From Pseudoalteromonas sp. MM1 (GTDB lineage: Bacteria; Pseudomonadota; Gammaproteobacteria; Enterobacterales; Alteromonadaceae): a stretch of DNA of 64,000 bases. Position numbers and translations under genes: made by a program. The stretch is from contig NZ_AP027922.1 of NCBI RefSeq assembly GCF_030296835.1, forward strand, positions 3,534,001 to 3,598,000, in the 5' to 3' direction. The notes under the pieces are model-generated. The model searched no databases. It had not been told where the DNA came from and worked only from the letters and a program-made list of their open reading frames with translations. This document shows, piece after piece, positions 9,925-20,054 of this stretch; positions within the stretch are counted from its first letter, which is position 1; each line of letters starts with the position of its first letter.

Positions 9925-10254
9925 ATGGGAATGTGGGAGCTTGTTGTTGTTTTTATTGTTGGCCTAGTCGTACTTGGCCCTGAGCGGTTACCGGTTGCCA
10001 TTCGCACCGTAATGCGCTGGATAAAAACGGTTAAGTCGATGGCTAACTCAGTTAAAACAGAAGTGAGTGAAGAGCTGCGCATACATGAGCTTCACGAAAA
10101 CCTAAAAAAAGCAGAGCAACAAGAGCTTAAAGATTTAAGCCCTGAGCTGCAACAATCGGTTGATGAACTGCAAAAAGCAGCGCAGTCGGTTACTCATAGC
10201 TATAAAAACACTTCAAGCACGTCATCTAACGAACAGCTCGATGAAAAAAAGTGA
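9925..10254 (+). CDS. tatB: Sec-independent translocase subunit TatB
   Basis: The 109-residue protein has the TatB N-terminus MGMWELVVVFIVGLVVLGPERLP, with a single membrane helix and the conserved GPERLP hinge. An amphipathic helix and a long charged coiled-coil region follow (residues 40-105). TatB forms the receptor complex with TatC for twin-arginine signal peptides. Its position between tatA and tatC agrees with the standard operon. Confidence 0.95.
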   Translation: MGMWELVVVFIVGLVVLGPERLPVAIRTVMRWIKTVKSMANSVKTEVSEELRIHELHENLKKAEQQELKDLSPELQQSVDELQKAAQSVTHSYKNTSSTSSNEQLDEKK

Positions 10255-10302
10255 AATTAATTCCCCTATTTGTGGTCAACTCATTACGTGGTATAAAAAA
10301 TA

Positions 10303-11043
10303 ATGTCTGAACAAGCTAAATCAGGGTTTGTCGCTCACTTAATTGAGCTGCGCGATCGGCTTATTAAATCACTTTTGAGTATTTTAGTGATATTTATTGG
10401 CCTAGTGTATTTTGCCAATGATATATATGAGTTTGTAGCAGCCCCTTTAGTCGCACATTTACCAAGCACTGCCACTATGATAGCTACTGATGTTACGGCA
10501 CCGTTTTTTGCACCGTTTAAACTCACGCTATTTGTTGCTTTGTTTGGCGCTATTCCGTGGATATTGCATCAAATTTGGGGGTTTATAGCACCTGGCTTAT
10601 ACCAACACGAAAAACGTATGCTGATGCCAATTTTGGCCTCAAGCATTTTGTTATTTTATGGCGGTATCGCTTTTTGCTACTTTATAGTGCTCCCTATTAT
10701 ATTAGGCTTTTTTACTAGTGTAGGGCCGCAAATGATGACCCTAGCGCCAGATATTAGTAGTTATTTAGGGTTTGTACTTAAATTATTTTTTGCTTTTGGC
10801 GTGGCATTTGAAATCCCCGTAGCCATAATGTTGCTATGTTGGAGTGGCGCTACAACCACACACAGTTTAAAGCAAAAACGCCCTTATATTGTGGTAGGTG
10901 TATTTGTTGTGGCAATGTTTTTAACACCGCCCGATGTGTTATCGCAAACACTATTAGCACTTCCTATGCTGCTTTTATTTGAGCTAGGTTTAATTTTAGC
11001 GAAATTTTATAGCGCTAAAGAACAACAGGAATCTGAGGAATAA
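10303..11043 (+). CDS. tatC: Sec-independent translocase subunit TatC
   Basis: The 246-residue polytopic membrane protein has about six transmembrane helices. TatC landmarks include the N-terminal HLIELRDRLIKS, the periplasmic-loop segment PWILHQIWGFIAPGLYQHEKR and FAFGVAFEIPVAIMLL. TatC recognises the twin-arginine signal. A 48-bp gap separates it from tatB. The next gene begins one base after its stop, suggesting a longer tat-tatD transcript. Confidence 0.97.
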   Translation: MSEQAKSGFVAHLIELRDRLIKSLLSILVIFIGLVYFANDIYEFVAAPLVAHLPSTATMIATDVTAPFFAPFKLTLFVALFGAIPWILHQIWGFIAPGLYQHEKRMLMPILASSILLFYGGIAFCYFIVLPIILGFFTSVGPQMMTLAPDISSYLGFVLKLFFAFGVAFEIPVAIMLLCWSGATTTHSLKQKRPYIVVGVFVVAMFLTPPDVLSQTLLALPMLLLFELGLILAKFYSAKEQQESEE

Positions 11044-11044
11044 A

Positions 11045-11575
11045 ATGAAAAAACAACTACTCTCACTACTGGTTTTACTAAGCGCGCCTACTTATGCAGC
11101 GCAAGAAATTAACGTGCAAGCTTTGCAAGCATGTAGCTTTATTGAAAACGACTTTAACCGCTTACTATGCTACGACAACACAGTAGCAGGTAAACCGCTT
11201 ACTAAGCCTAGTGAGAAAAAAACATTAACCCCGCCTAAAGCGGTAACGAATGTATCGCCAAATGTAAGCGCACCTGTGGCCGCTGTATCAAAAGCTGCGC
11301 CTGCAGCTAAAGCAGATGATTTTGGCCTTGAGCATAAAGAGATCACTAAAGATAAAGAAGAAAACATCACCGCGTCAGTATCATCAGTAAGAAAAGCCCC
11401 TTATGGCGAGCTAATTATTACCCTTGATAACGATCAGCAATGGCGTCAAATTGGCTCTGACAGTCTTAAATTAAAAGAGTCAGATACAGTGGTTATTAGC
11501 CGCGGTGTATTTAATTCTTTTTTACTTCGTAAAGATGGTCAAAACCGTTCTATTCGTGTGAAGCGCACTCAGTAA
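11045..11575 (+). CDS. Secreted protein of unknown function in the tat-tatD cluster
   Basis: The 176-residue protein has a clear signal peptide (MKKQLLSLLVLLSAPTYA, cleavage after about residue 18), so it should be periplasmic. After a short segment with a likely disulphide pair (ACSFIENDFNRLLCYD) comes an Ala/Lys/Pro-rich linker (about 50-100) and a small C-terminal beta domain (VRKAPYGELIITLDNDQQWRQI, ISRGVFNSFLLR). The CxxIxxxxxRLxCYD pattern also occurs in TagO/VasI-like proteins, but the similarity is too short to assign a function. It shares its stop with the tatD start (TAATG), implying translational coupling. Confidence 0.75.
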   Translation: MKKQLLSLLVLLSAPTYAAQEINVQALQACSFIENDFNRLLCYDNTVAGKPLTKPSEKKTLTPPKAVTNVSPNVSAPVAAVSKAAPAAKADDFGLEHKEITKDKEENITASVSSVRKAPYGELIITLDNDQQWRQIGSDSLKLKESDTVVISRGVFNSFLLRKDGQNRSIRVKRTQ

Positions 11576-12360
11576 TGACCTACACGTTAGTTGATGCCGG
11601 CGTTAATTTAACCAATCACCAGTTTGAAGGTGAGCATCAAGCTATTATTGCCCGCGCAAATGCCGCGGGCGTACAAGCTATGTTACTGATTGGCTGCGAT
11701 GTACCTAGTAGTGAGCAATCGCTTATATTAGCAAAACAATATAATCAGTTTTCTACCGCTGGCGTACACCCACATGACGCTAAAGACGCCACCGATGAAC
11801 TTGAAATCACTTTAACGCAACTTGCTAATAACGATTGCGTTGTAGCCATTGGTGAGTGTGGGCTTGATTATAATCGCGATTTTTCACCTCGTGATATTCA
11901 GCGCAGCGTATTAAAACGCCAGTTAGCGTTAGCTGAAAAACTAAACTTACCTGTTTATTTACACGAACGTGACGCAAGCGAAGATATGCTGAATATTTTG
12001 GCTAACTATAACATACGTGGCGTGCTGCATTGCTTTACAGGCAATGCTCAAGCACTGAAACACTATTTAGAATTAGGCCTTTATATTGGCATTACTGGAT
12101 GGGTATGTGACGAGCGCCGCGGTAAAGCATTACAACAACTGGTGCCTAGTATCCCGCTTGAGCGGTTATTAATAGAAACTGACGCGCCTTTTTTAATTCC
12201 ACGCACAATTACCCCCAAACCTAAATCACGTAAAAATGAGCCCGCTTATCTTAGCTATGTATGTGAAACACTCGCTGAGCTTTATAATGTTGAACCAAGT
12301 ACTGTTGCCAACCATACTACGGCTAACTTTTATAGTTTATTTGATAAAGCAGGTCGCTAA
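11575..12360 (+). CDS. tatD: TatD family metal-dependent deoxyribonuclease
   Basis: The 261-residue TIM-barrel hydrolase carries TatD-family metal ligands: DAGVNLTNHQF near the N-terminus, AIGECGLDYNRDFSP with the bridging glutamate, PVYLHERDA, VLHCFTGNA and LIETDAPFL. The family acts as 3'-5' DNA exonuclease in repair and in apoptosis-like DNA degradation; the link to Tat export is only genomic. Its start overlaps the stop of the upstream gene and its stop overlaps the start of the next (both TAATG), so the three are translationally coupled. Confidence 0.93.
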   Translation: MTYTLVDAGVNLTNHQFEGEHQAIIARANAAGVQAMLLIGCDVPSSEQSLILAKQYNQFSTAGVHPHDAKDATDELEITLTQLANNDCVVAIGECGLDYNRDFSPRDIQRSVLKRQLALAEKLNLPVYLHERDASEDMLNILANYNIRGVLHCFTGNAQALKHYLELGLYIGITGWVCDERRGKALQQLVPSIPLERLLIETDAPFLIPRTITPKPKSRKNEPAYLSYVCETLAELYNVEPSTVANHTTANFYSLFDKAGR

Positions 12361-14207
12361 TGACAAGCCCAAAGGCGCTATTTAGCCTATTTATGCTCCT
12401 TTGTTCATTTTACAGTTTTGCAAACCCCGTTATTGCTGACAATTTTAAATCCATAAAAATAGACTCCTTAAGCTATTCGTTTGCGCCCACCACAGCAAAC
12501 AATGCCTATTTTGAGGTTAACGACTGGCAAACAATAAACGATAAGCCATTAAATTTAGGGTTTGAACAACGCTCTGTATGGGTCAAGTTTACAGTTAAAA
12601 ATACCTTGAATAACAATATAAGCCCTATTTTATCGCTCGATAACCCGCTGTTAAATAAAGCGCATATTTTTCATTTTTATAATTCAGCACTGCTCTCACA
12701 CACACAAACTGGCGATAGCTTTAAACTCTCATCACGGATAATAAAAAGCGAGTCTTTATTAGCAAAATTGAGGTTGCCGGCAAATAGTACTAGCACCGTA
12801 ATAATCAAGGTTACTAATGGCGCAGGGCTGCGCATACCGCTGACGTTGTGGCAGCCAGATGCCTACCTAGCGCATAAGGGTAAACTTAATTTAATTTACG
12901 GCTTGCTCATAGGCTTTTTATTTTCATTGGCTATGAGTTGTTTAGTTTTATACGGATTTTCGCGCAAGGTGTATTTTGCTTATGCAGGCATTATTACACT
13001 AACCCTAGGTGTGTTACTGGCTTATTTGTGTGGTTTTGGCGCGCGTTATTTCCATCCTAATTCGCCATCATTACAGCAAGTAATGATACCTGTTTTACTC
13101 ATGCTCACTACGCTTATTTTTGTGCCGCTACAAAAACAACTGTGTCAACCTAAGGCCTCTAAACTACTAAAATGGCAAACCATTGTTACTAATATTTACG
13201 CAATTAGCCTGCTGTTTATGTGGGCTTTACCTAGCACAGTGTTTACCCCTTTTAGCTTACTGGCGACCCCGATTGTTATTATTTATTGCTTGGTAAGCGC
13301 CTATATCTGCCAGCAAAACGCGCCTTCAAAACCAGTTAAAGCACTGCTAATTGCACTTATGCTATTTTTACTTGTTATGGTGTATCTTATTGTTGCTGTA
13401 TTTGGCTTATACCCTTTAGGTAGAAGTAGCTTAGCTTTTGTTTTTATATGCTTTTTTGGTAGTACATTTTGCCTATGTTATGGCGTTATGAAGCGCTTTA
13501 TTTTAGAGCGTGATGAACAAGTTATTGCTCAACAAACCTTGATTGCTGAAAATGCAGCCCAAGATACACTATTGAACGAGCGACTCGCGCTGCAAGCCCA
13601 AACACAAAAAGAATTAGAGTCGTTAGTTGATGAGCGTACCTTTGAACTACAAGTCACTTTGCGCGAACTAGAAGATAAAAACCGCGAGCTTGAGCTACTT
13701 AATATGGAAGACGCGCTGAGTGGCGTTAAAAATCGTCGCTTTTTTGATAAAAAATTAGTGATGGAACTGCGTCGCTCTCGCCGTGAACAAACGCCTTTGA
13801 GTATAATTATGCTCGATATAGACCGGTTTAAACGCGTAAATGATAACTACGGGCACTTAACTGGCGACCAAGTTATACGCGCTGTAGCCGACATTATAAA
13901 ACAGCATTTAAAACGCCCTTTGGATGAAGTGGCTCGCTACGGAGGCGAAGAGTTTGTTGTTTTACTGCCTAACACCCCAAAAGAAGGGGCGGTTGTTATT
14001 GCCCAAAAAATTCGCCAAGCCGTAGAGAGTAATACCGTAAACGTAGCCGGAACATCCGTAAAAGTAACCATTAGTGCTGGCGTAAACAGCGCTGTTATAG
14101 ACGATATTAGTAACCCTGAGCTATTTACAGACGGCGCAGATAAAGCGCTCTATTTCGCTAAACAACATGGCCGAAATCAAGTAATTAGTTTTCCAATCCC
14201 ACAGTAG
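12360..14207 (+). CDS. Membrane diguanylate cyclase with 7TMR-DISM sensor
   Basis: The 615-residue protein has a signal peptide and a periplasmic 7TMR-DISMED2-type beta domain (about residues 25-165; NLGFEQRSVWVKFTVKN). Seven membrane helices follow (about 175-385), then a coiled coil (400-445) and a GGDEF domain (about 450-610). The active site reads RYGGEEF and is intact. An RxxD product-inhibition site (RPLD) lies exactly five residues before GGEEF. It should make cyclic-di-GMP in response to a periplasmic ligand, possibly a carbohydrate. Translational overlap with tatD suggests coexpression. Confidence 0.92.
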   Translation: MTSPKALFSLFMLLCSFYSFANPVIADNFKSIKIDSLSYSFAPTTANNAYFEVNDWQTINDKPLNLGFEQRSVWVKFTVKNTLNNNISPILSLDNPLLNKAHIFHFYNSALLSHTQTGDSFKLSSRIIKSESLLAKLRLPANSTSTVIIKVTNGAGLRIPLTLWQPDAYLAHKGKLNLIYGLLIGFLFSLAMSCLVLYGFSRKVYFAYAGIITLTLGVLLAYLCGFGARYFHPNSPSLQQVMIPVLLMLTTLIFVPLQKQLCQPKASKLLKWQTIVTNIYAISLLFMWALPSTVFTPFSLLATPIVIIYCLVSAYICQQNAPSKPVKALLIALMLFLLVMVYLIVAVFGLYPLGRSSLAFVFICFFGSTFCLCYGVMKRFILERDEQVIAQQTLIAENAAQDTLLNERLALQAQTQKELESLVDERTFELQVTLRELEDKNRELELLNMEDALSGVKNRRFFDKKLVMELRRSRREQTPLSIIMLDIDRFKRVNDNYGHLTGDQVIRAVADIIKQHLKRPLDEVARYGGEEFVVLLPNTPKEGAVVIAQKIRQAVESNTVNVAGTSVKVTISAGVNSAVIDDISNPELFTDGADKALYFAKQHGRNQVISFPIPQ

Positions 14208-15230
<1,023 letters not shown>

Positions 15231-15241
15231 ACATGTTATCA

Positions 15242-15269
15242 AAGGCGGTACGCCGCCTTAATTTTTTTA
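15242..15269 (+). terminator. Terminator after hemB
   Basis: The GC-rich stem AAGGCGG...CCGCCTT is followed by AATTTTTTT. It sits 12 bp after the hemB stop and ends the long rightward cluster. Confidence 0.85.
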
Positions 15270-15360
15270 CAATCATTAACATATTTGTATTCTTTTTGTC
15301 ATTTAGATTGCCTAAACTGGTGTCCCATTTTGGGATTTAAATACACGGGAATAATAAAAA

Positions 15361-18090
15361 ATGTTAAAAACGAAAATAACGCCACTGGCGCTTGTATTAG
15401 CAAGCCTCAGTGCACCAGCCTCCGCCGATCTAATCATTTCTGAATACATTGAAGGCAGCAGCAACAATAAAGCGATTGAGCTTTATAACAATGCTGATAC
15501 CGAGCTTTCTCTTGAAGGGTATACGTTAGGCCTTTATTCAAATGGTAGTAGTTCGGTTGGCAACTCAATTGATTTAACAGGCACATTGGCTGCCAATACC
15601 ACCTATATCATTTCAAACCCCGGTGCAGCCGCTGAGATACTTGATATTGCTGACACAACTAGCACAGTAACTTACTACAACGGTGACGATGCCCTTGTTT
15701 TAACTAAAGATGGTGTGGTTGTTGATAGCTTTGGCCAAGTGGGTGTTGATCCTGGCTCTTTTTGGTCTGATGATACCGTTCAAACTCAAAATAAAACCTT
15801 ACGAAGAAAAAATAGCATTACAACGGGTCGAACTGACTCAACTGCAACTTTTAATCCGAGCGATGAGTGGGAACAGTTTGATATTGATACCTTTGACGGC
15901 TTAGGCTCACACGCTGGCGACGGTGGTACAGCTCCTGCGCCAGACCCTGAGCCAGAACCACTAGAGCCGCTTGTATGTGGCGCAGATAAAACGCTCATTA
16001 GCGCTGTGCAAGGTGCAGGTGATGCAAGCCCATTAGTTAATACCCTTGTTGAAATTGAAGGTATTGTTACCGCTGATTTTCAAGGTGAAGATGGCTTAGA
16101 TGGTTTCTTTGTGACCTCGCTTGCAGCAGATGTAGATAACGACCCAATGACCTCTGAAGGTCTATTTGTATACTTTACCGATACCGATGTAAATGTAGGT
16201 GACCACGTACGCGTACAAGGTACGGTTGATGAATACTACAACTCAACACAATTAGCAGATGTAACACAAATTGCAGTATGTGGTACTGACGAAGTAGCTA
16301 CTGCAACTTCTATAAGCTTACCTCTAAATAACCAAGCCGACCTAGAAGCCTACGAAGGTATGCTTGTAAGCCTAGATCAAACATTAGTTGTTACAAACAA
16401 CTATGGCTTAGGTCGCTATGGTGAAGTAGAACTTGCAACAGAGCGTCTGTACCAAGGTACGCAAGTTGCTTTACCTGGCGATGCAGCCAATGCTGTTGAA
16501 GCGGCTAACTTAACTAAAAAAATCTTATTAGATGATGGCTCTACAGCTCAAAACTCTGATCCTTCTGCATACCCAGCTGCAGGTTTATCGGCAGAAAACA
16601 CGCTACGTACTGGCGATACGGTTAACGCGGTAACAGGTGTAGTTGCATATAGCTTTAGCACCTATCGCATTCACCCAACGGTTACACCGCAGTTTATAGC
16701 GACTAATGCACGTGAAGATGCGCCAGAGCAAAATGAAGAAGCCGACCTACGAGTTGCTAGCTTTAACGTACTTAACTACTTTAATGGTGATGGCCAAGGC
16801 GGTGGATTCCCTACCAGCCGAGGTGCAGACTCAGAAGAAGAATTTGTACGCCAAGAGGCTAAACTTGTTAGCGCTATTAGTGCAATGCAGGCAGATGTTG
16901 TTGGCTTAATGGAAATTGAAAACGATGGTTTTGGTGAATTTAGCGCTATTGCAAGTTTAGTCAATGCATTAAACGATGCCGACAGTGCTAACAACTACGC
17001 GTTTGTAGATTTTAACGTAGCCCAAATTGGTACCGATGCAATTACTACTGCGCTTATTTACCGTGCTGATAAAGTAGAAGAAGTAGGCACAGCCGCTATT
17101 ACTACTGATTACCCATTTGATTACAGCAACCGCGCACCTATTGCGCAAAGCTTTAAGTCACTTTCAACAGATGAAGTATTTACTGTTTCAGTTGCTCACC
17201 TTAAATCTAAAGGAAGCTGTGGAGAGGGTAACAACGACGACCTAGGTGATGGCCAAGGTTGTTGGAATGAAATTCGTACCGAAGCTGCTGATGCGTTTAC
17301 CGACTGGCTAGATGGCAAACCTACAGGCGTAGATGATGAAGATATCATTCTTGTTGGTGATATGAACGCTTATGCAATGGAAGATCCAATTCGTAAGTTT
17401 GATGAAAAAGGCTATAAAAACGTAGTCGCAGAGCTTAATGGCGATACGCTAAGCTACTCTTATAGCTTCTCTGGCCGTGCAGGTAGTCTTGACCATGCTT
17501 TAGCAACCGAGTCTTTACTAGGCAAAGTTGTTGCAGCAAATGATTGGCATATAAACGCCGATGAGCCTATCGTGCTTGATTACAACCTAGAGTTTAAGAG
17601 CGAAGGTCATCAATCTACGCTATATGCAGAAGGTCCGTACCGTGCATCTGATCACGACCCAGTCATTATTGATATTAAATCTGAGGTAGTACTTACCCCT
17701 GAAGAGCAAACACCGGTAATTGCACCTGATCAAATATTCACAGTGGATGAAAACAGCGCAATAGGCACTGTGATTGGCACACTTGATTTTAGCGATCCTA
17801 ATGCTGATGTATCACCTGTGGTTAAATTTATTGTATCGGGTAACGACTCTGTATCAATTAACGAGCAAGGGCAGTTAATTGTTGCAAGCGAAGTAGATTA
17901 CGAGTTTGAAAACCGTATTACTCTTACAGTACAAGCAGAAGATAGTGTGGGTAACGTATCTGAAGCACAAACGGTTGTTGTAAGAGTAAACAACCTACGT
18001 GGTGATGACGATAACGACTCGGGCTCACTGCTTTGGTTATCTCTTTTATTAGCACCACTTTCATTAGTGCGCAGATTTAAGAAAAAATAA
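15361..18090 (+). CDS. ExeM/NucH family extracellular endonuclease with GlyGly-CTERM-like tail
   Basis: The 909-residue secreted protein begins with a signal peptide (cleavage after ASA, about residue 22). A lamin-tail-like domain follows (23-135; LIISEYIEGSSNNKAIELYN), then an acidic Pro-rich linker, an OB-like domain (about 205-310) and an endonuclease/exonuclease/phosphatase domain (about 465-775). The last has LRVASFNVLNYF, the catalytic glutamate in GLMEIEND, VGDMNAYAMEDP and the terminal YRASDHDPVII. A cadherin-like repeat (800-880) precedes a C-terminal Gly/Ser-hydrophobic-RRFKKK tail, a GlyGly-CTERM-like sorting signal processed by rhombosortase. It likely degrades extracellular DNA and is exported by type II secretion. 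Confidence 0.9.
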   Translation: MLKTKITPLALVLASLSAPASADLIISEYIEGSSNNKAIELYNNADTELSLEGYTLGLYSNGSSSVGNSIDLTGTLAANTTYIISNPGAAAEILDIADTTSTVTYYNGDDALVLTKDGVVVDSFGQVGVDPGSFWSDDTVQTQNKTLRRKNSITTGRTDSTATFNPSDEWEQFDIDTFDGLGSHAGDGGTAPAPDPEPEPLEPLVCGADKTLISAVQGAGDASPLVNTLVEIEGIVTADFQGEDGLDGFFVTSLAADVDNDPMTSEGLFVYFTDTDVNVGDHVRVQGTVDEYYNSTQLADVTQIAVCGTDEVATATSISLPLNNQADLEAYEGMLVSLDQTLVVTNNYGLGRYGEVELATERLYQGTQVALPGDAANAVEAANLTKKILLDDGSTAQNSDPSAYPAAGLSAENTLRTGDTVNAVTGVVAYSFSTYRIHPTVTPQFIATNAREDAPEQNEEADLRVASFNVLNYFNGDGQGGGFPTSRGADSEEEFVRQEAKLVSAISAMQADVVGLMEIENDGFGEFSAIASLVNALNDADSANNYAFVDFNVAQIGTDAITTALIYRADKVEEVGTAAITTDYPFDYSNRAPIAQSFKSLSTDEVFTVSVAHLKSKGSCGEGNNDDLGDGQGCWNEIRTEAADAFTDWLDGKPTGVDDEDIILVGDMNAYAMEDPIRKFDEKGYKNVVAELNGDTLSYSYSFSGRAGSLDHALATESLLGKVVAANDWHINADEPIVLDYNLEFKSEGHQSTLYAEGPYRASDHDPVIIDIKSEVVLTPEEQTPVIAPDQIFTVDENSAIGTVIGTLDFSDPNADVSPVVKFIVSGNDSVSINEQGQLIVASEVDYEFENRITLTVQAEDSVGNVSEAQTVVVRVNNLRGDDDNDSGSLLWLSLLLAPLSLVRRFKKK

Positions 18091-18104
18091 CGAGTGATTT
18101 ATTT

Positions 18105-18131
18105 TAAAGCCGCATTTTTGCGGCTTTTTTT
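18105..18131 (+). terminator. Terminator after the extracellular nuclease gene
   Basis: AAAGCCGCA-tttt-TGCGGCTTTTTTT forms a compact GC stem with a T run, 15 bp after the stop codon. Confidence 0.88.
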
Positions 18132-18415
18132 ATGCTTATAAAAATGTAATTCAGACAAGCTTCAGTAAACAACCTTTAATATCTTCCATACCGTTTATTA
18201 ACTATTAATAGAATTAGCCGCGCAACAAATACATTAAGTGAGTGTTTTTTACACATAAGTTGTAGTTAAAGCTCTTTTAAATAAATTTAACTGTTGAAAT
18301 GTAAACACTTTATTTACGGATTAAAAGTTGCACCATAAGTTCACCACCCTTGTGTAGTAGTTAAGTAACAAACCCTAAGCGTAAAAATAAGTCGTGTTTT
18401 TATAAAGGAATGAAA
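18132..18415. other. Intergenic leader region of opgGH
   Basis: About 280 bp without a credible gene. It is AT-rich and presumably contains the opgGH promoter. AAAGGA at the very end serves the opgG ATG at 18416. No convincing operator was recognised. Confidence 0.5.
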
Positions 18416-20035
18416 ATGAAACAATTAACCCAAACACCTCCTACTTGGCAGAAAAAAGCGACGCCATTATTGGGTCTACTTTTTATTTTTTCTAGCTGGG
18501 GCTACAGCACGCAAGCAATAGCAGCAAGTGTTGATGCAGCTATACCGCAAGAAAGCCTATTTGAAGTAATTAGCGCTCGTGCTAAAAAACTAGCCGAACA
18601 AGAATATGCCTCTCCAAAAAATATAGAGTTAGATGCGTTAAATAACATTGATTATCAAGATTACCGCTCAATTCGTTTTAAGCAGGACAAATCAGTGTGG
18701 AAAGATGAAGGGCTGTATGAAATACAACTCTTTCACCCTGGTTTTTTATATAAAACGCCGGTAACGATTAACACTGTAGAAGGCGATTCAAAACGTAACC
18801 GCCTACCTTTTAGTACTGATTTTTATCAATACGACGGTACAGCCGCACCGTTAAAAGATGAAATAGCCAAAAGCGTTGCTGGTACACAGCTTGGTCATGC
18901 AGGCTTTCGACTACACTACCCTCTCAATACAAACGAATACAAAGATGAGGTGATGGTATTTCAAGGTGCTTCTTATTTTAGAGTTGTTGGCCCTAATCAA
19001 GTATATGGTTTATCAGCACGCGGATTAGCAATCGATACAGCCGAAACATCAGGCGAAGAATTTCCTACATTTAAAGAGTTTTGGCTTGTAAAACCTAAAG
19101 CTGAGCAAGCTAACATCACTATTTTTGCATTGCTAGATAGCCCTTCGGTTTCAGGCGCCTACAAGTTTGATATTGACCCAACAACCAGCATGCTAGTTGA
19201 TGTAGATATGCAAATTTTTGCCCGTAAAGATATTAAAAAGCTGGGTGTAGCGCCTTTAACGAGTATGTTTTATCACGGTGAAAACAGTACTAAGTTTTTT
19301 GATGACTACCGCCCAGAAGTGCACGACTCCGACGGCTTATTAACACAATCAGCTGATAACAAATGGGTATGGCGACCGCTTAACAACCCGTCACAGTTAA
19401 GCGTCACCTCGTTTTCGTACACCAACCCTAAGGGGTTTGGTTTAGCACAGCGCGACCGTGACTTTAATAACTACTTAGATACTGAAGCTCACTACCACGA
19501 CCGCCCAAGCCTGTGGATAGAGCCACAAGGTGAGTGGGGGAATGGCCGAGTTGAGCTAGTAGAAATACCAACAGACACAGAAACAAACGACAATATAGTA
19601 AGTTACTGGGTGCCAGAAAAACCAATGAAAGCAGGCGATTCATTAAAGCTAAGCTACAAAATGAGCACTTTTAACGCCCATTTAACTCAGCATGAAAAAG
19701 CCCGTGTAACACGCACACGTATTGGTAGTGCAGCGCTGCCGGGTGAAGATAACCCACCACCGCAAAGCCATCGTCAGTTTACCGTTGACTTTGCAGGACC
19801 CGATTTAAACAACCTGTCTGAAAAGCTGACACTGAAAGCCGACATTCAGCTAACAACAGGTGAGGTAAGGGACGTATCAGTGCAAAAACTTCCTAAATCG
19901 CTGGGTTGGCGTGTGGCGTTTAAAATTGCACCTCAGGACGAACAACCCGTAGATATGCGTTTATCGTTAAAACTTCGTGATAAAGAAATTAGTGAGGTAT
20001 GGAGCTATGTTTGGTACCCAAATGACATCAAGTAA
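18416..20035 (+). CDS. opgG: Osmoregulated periplasmic glucan biosynthesis protein OpgG
   Basis: The 539-residue protein has a signal peptide ending about AIAAS (residue 35), so it is periplasmic. MdoG/OpgG landmarks include FEVISARAKKLAEQEY, DYQDYRSIRFKQDKSVW, FQGASYFRVVG, FKEFWLVKPK and FSYTNPKGFGLAQRDRDFNNY. OpgG modifies or branches the beta-glucan backbone extruded by OpgH. ATG codons at 18410 and 18416 are both possible; AAAGGA is best spaced for 18416. It is coupled to opgH, whose start overlaps or lies just beyond its stop. Confidence 0.95.
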   Translation: MKQLTQTPPTWQKKATPLLGLLFIFSSWGYSTQAIAASVDAAIPQESLFEVISARAKKLAEQEYASPKNIELDALNNIDYQDYRSIRFKQDKSVWKDEGLYEIQLFHPGFLYKTPVTINTVEGDSKRNRLPFSTDFYQYDGTAAPLKDEIAKSVAGTQLGHAGFRLHYPLNTNEYKDEVMVFQGASYFRVVGPNQVYGLSARGLAIDTAETSGEEFPTFKEFWLVKPKAEQANITIFALLDSPSVSGAYKFDIDPTTSMLVDVDMQIFARKDIKKLGVAPLTSMFYHGENSTKFFDDYRPEVHDSDGLLTQSADNKWVWRPLNNPSQLSVTSFSYTNPKGFGLAQRDRDFNNYLDTEAHYHDRPSLWIEPQGEWGNGRVELVEIPTDTETNDNIVSYWVPEKPMKAGDSLKLSYKMSTFNAHLTQHEKARVTRTRIGSAALPGEDNPPPQSHRQFTVDFAGPDLNNLSEKLTLKADIQLTTGEVRDVSVQKLPKSLGWRVAFKIAPQDEQPVDMRLSLKLRDKEISEVWSYVWYPNDIK

Positions 20036-20054
20036 TAAAGGAAAAGGCACGCCA

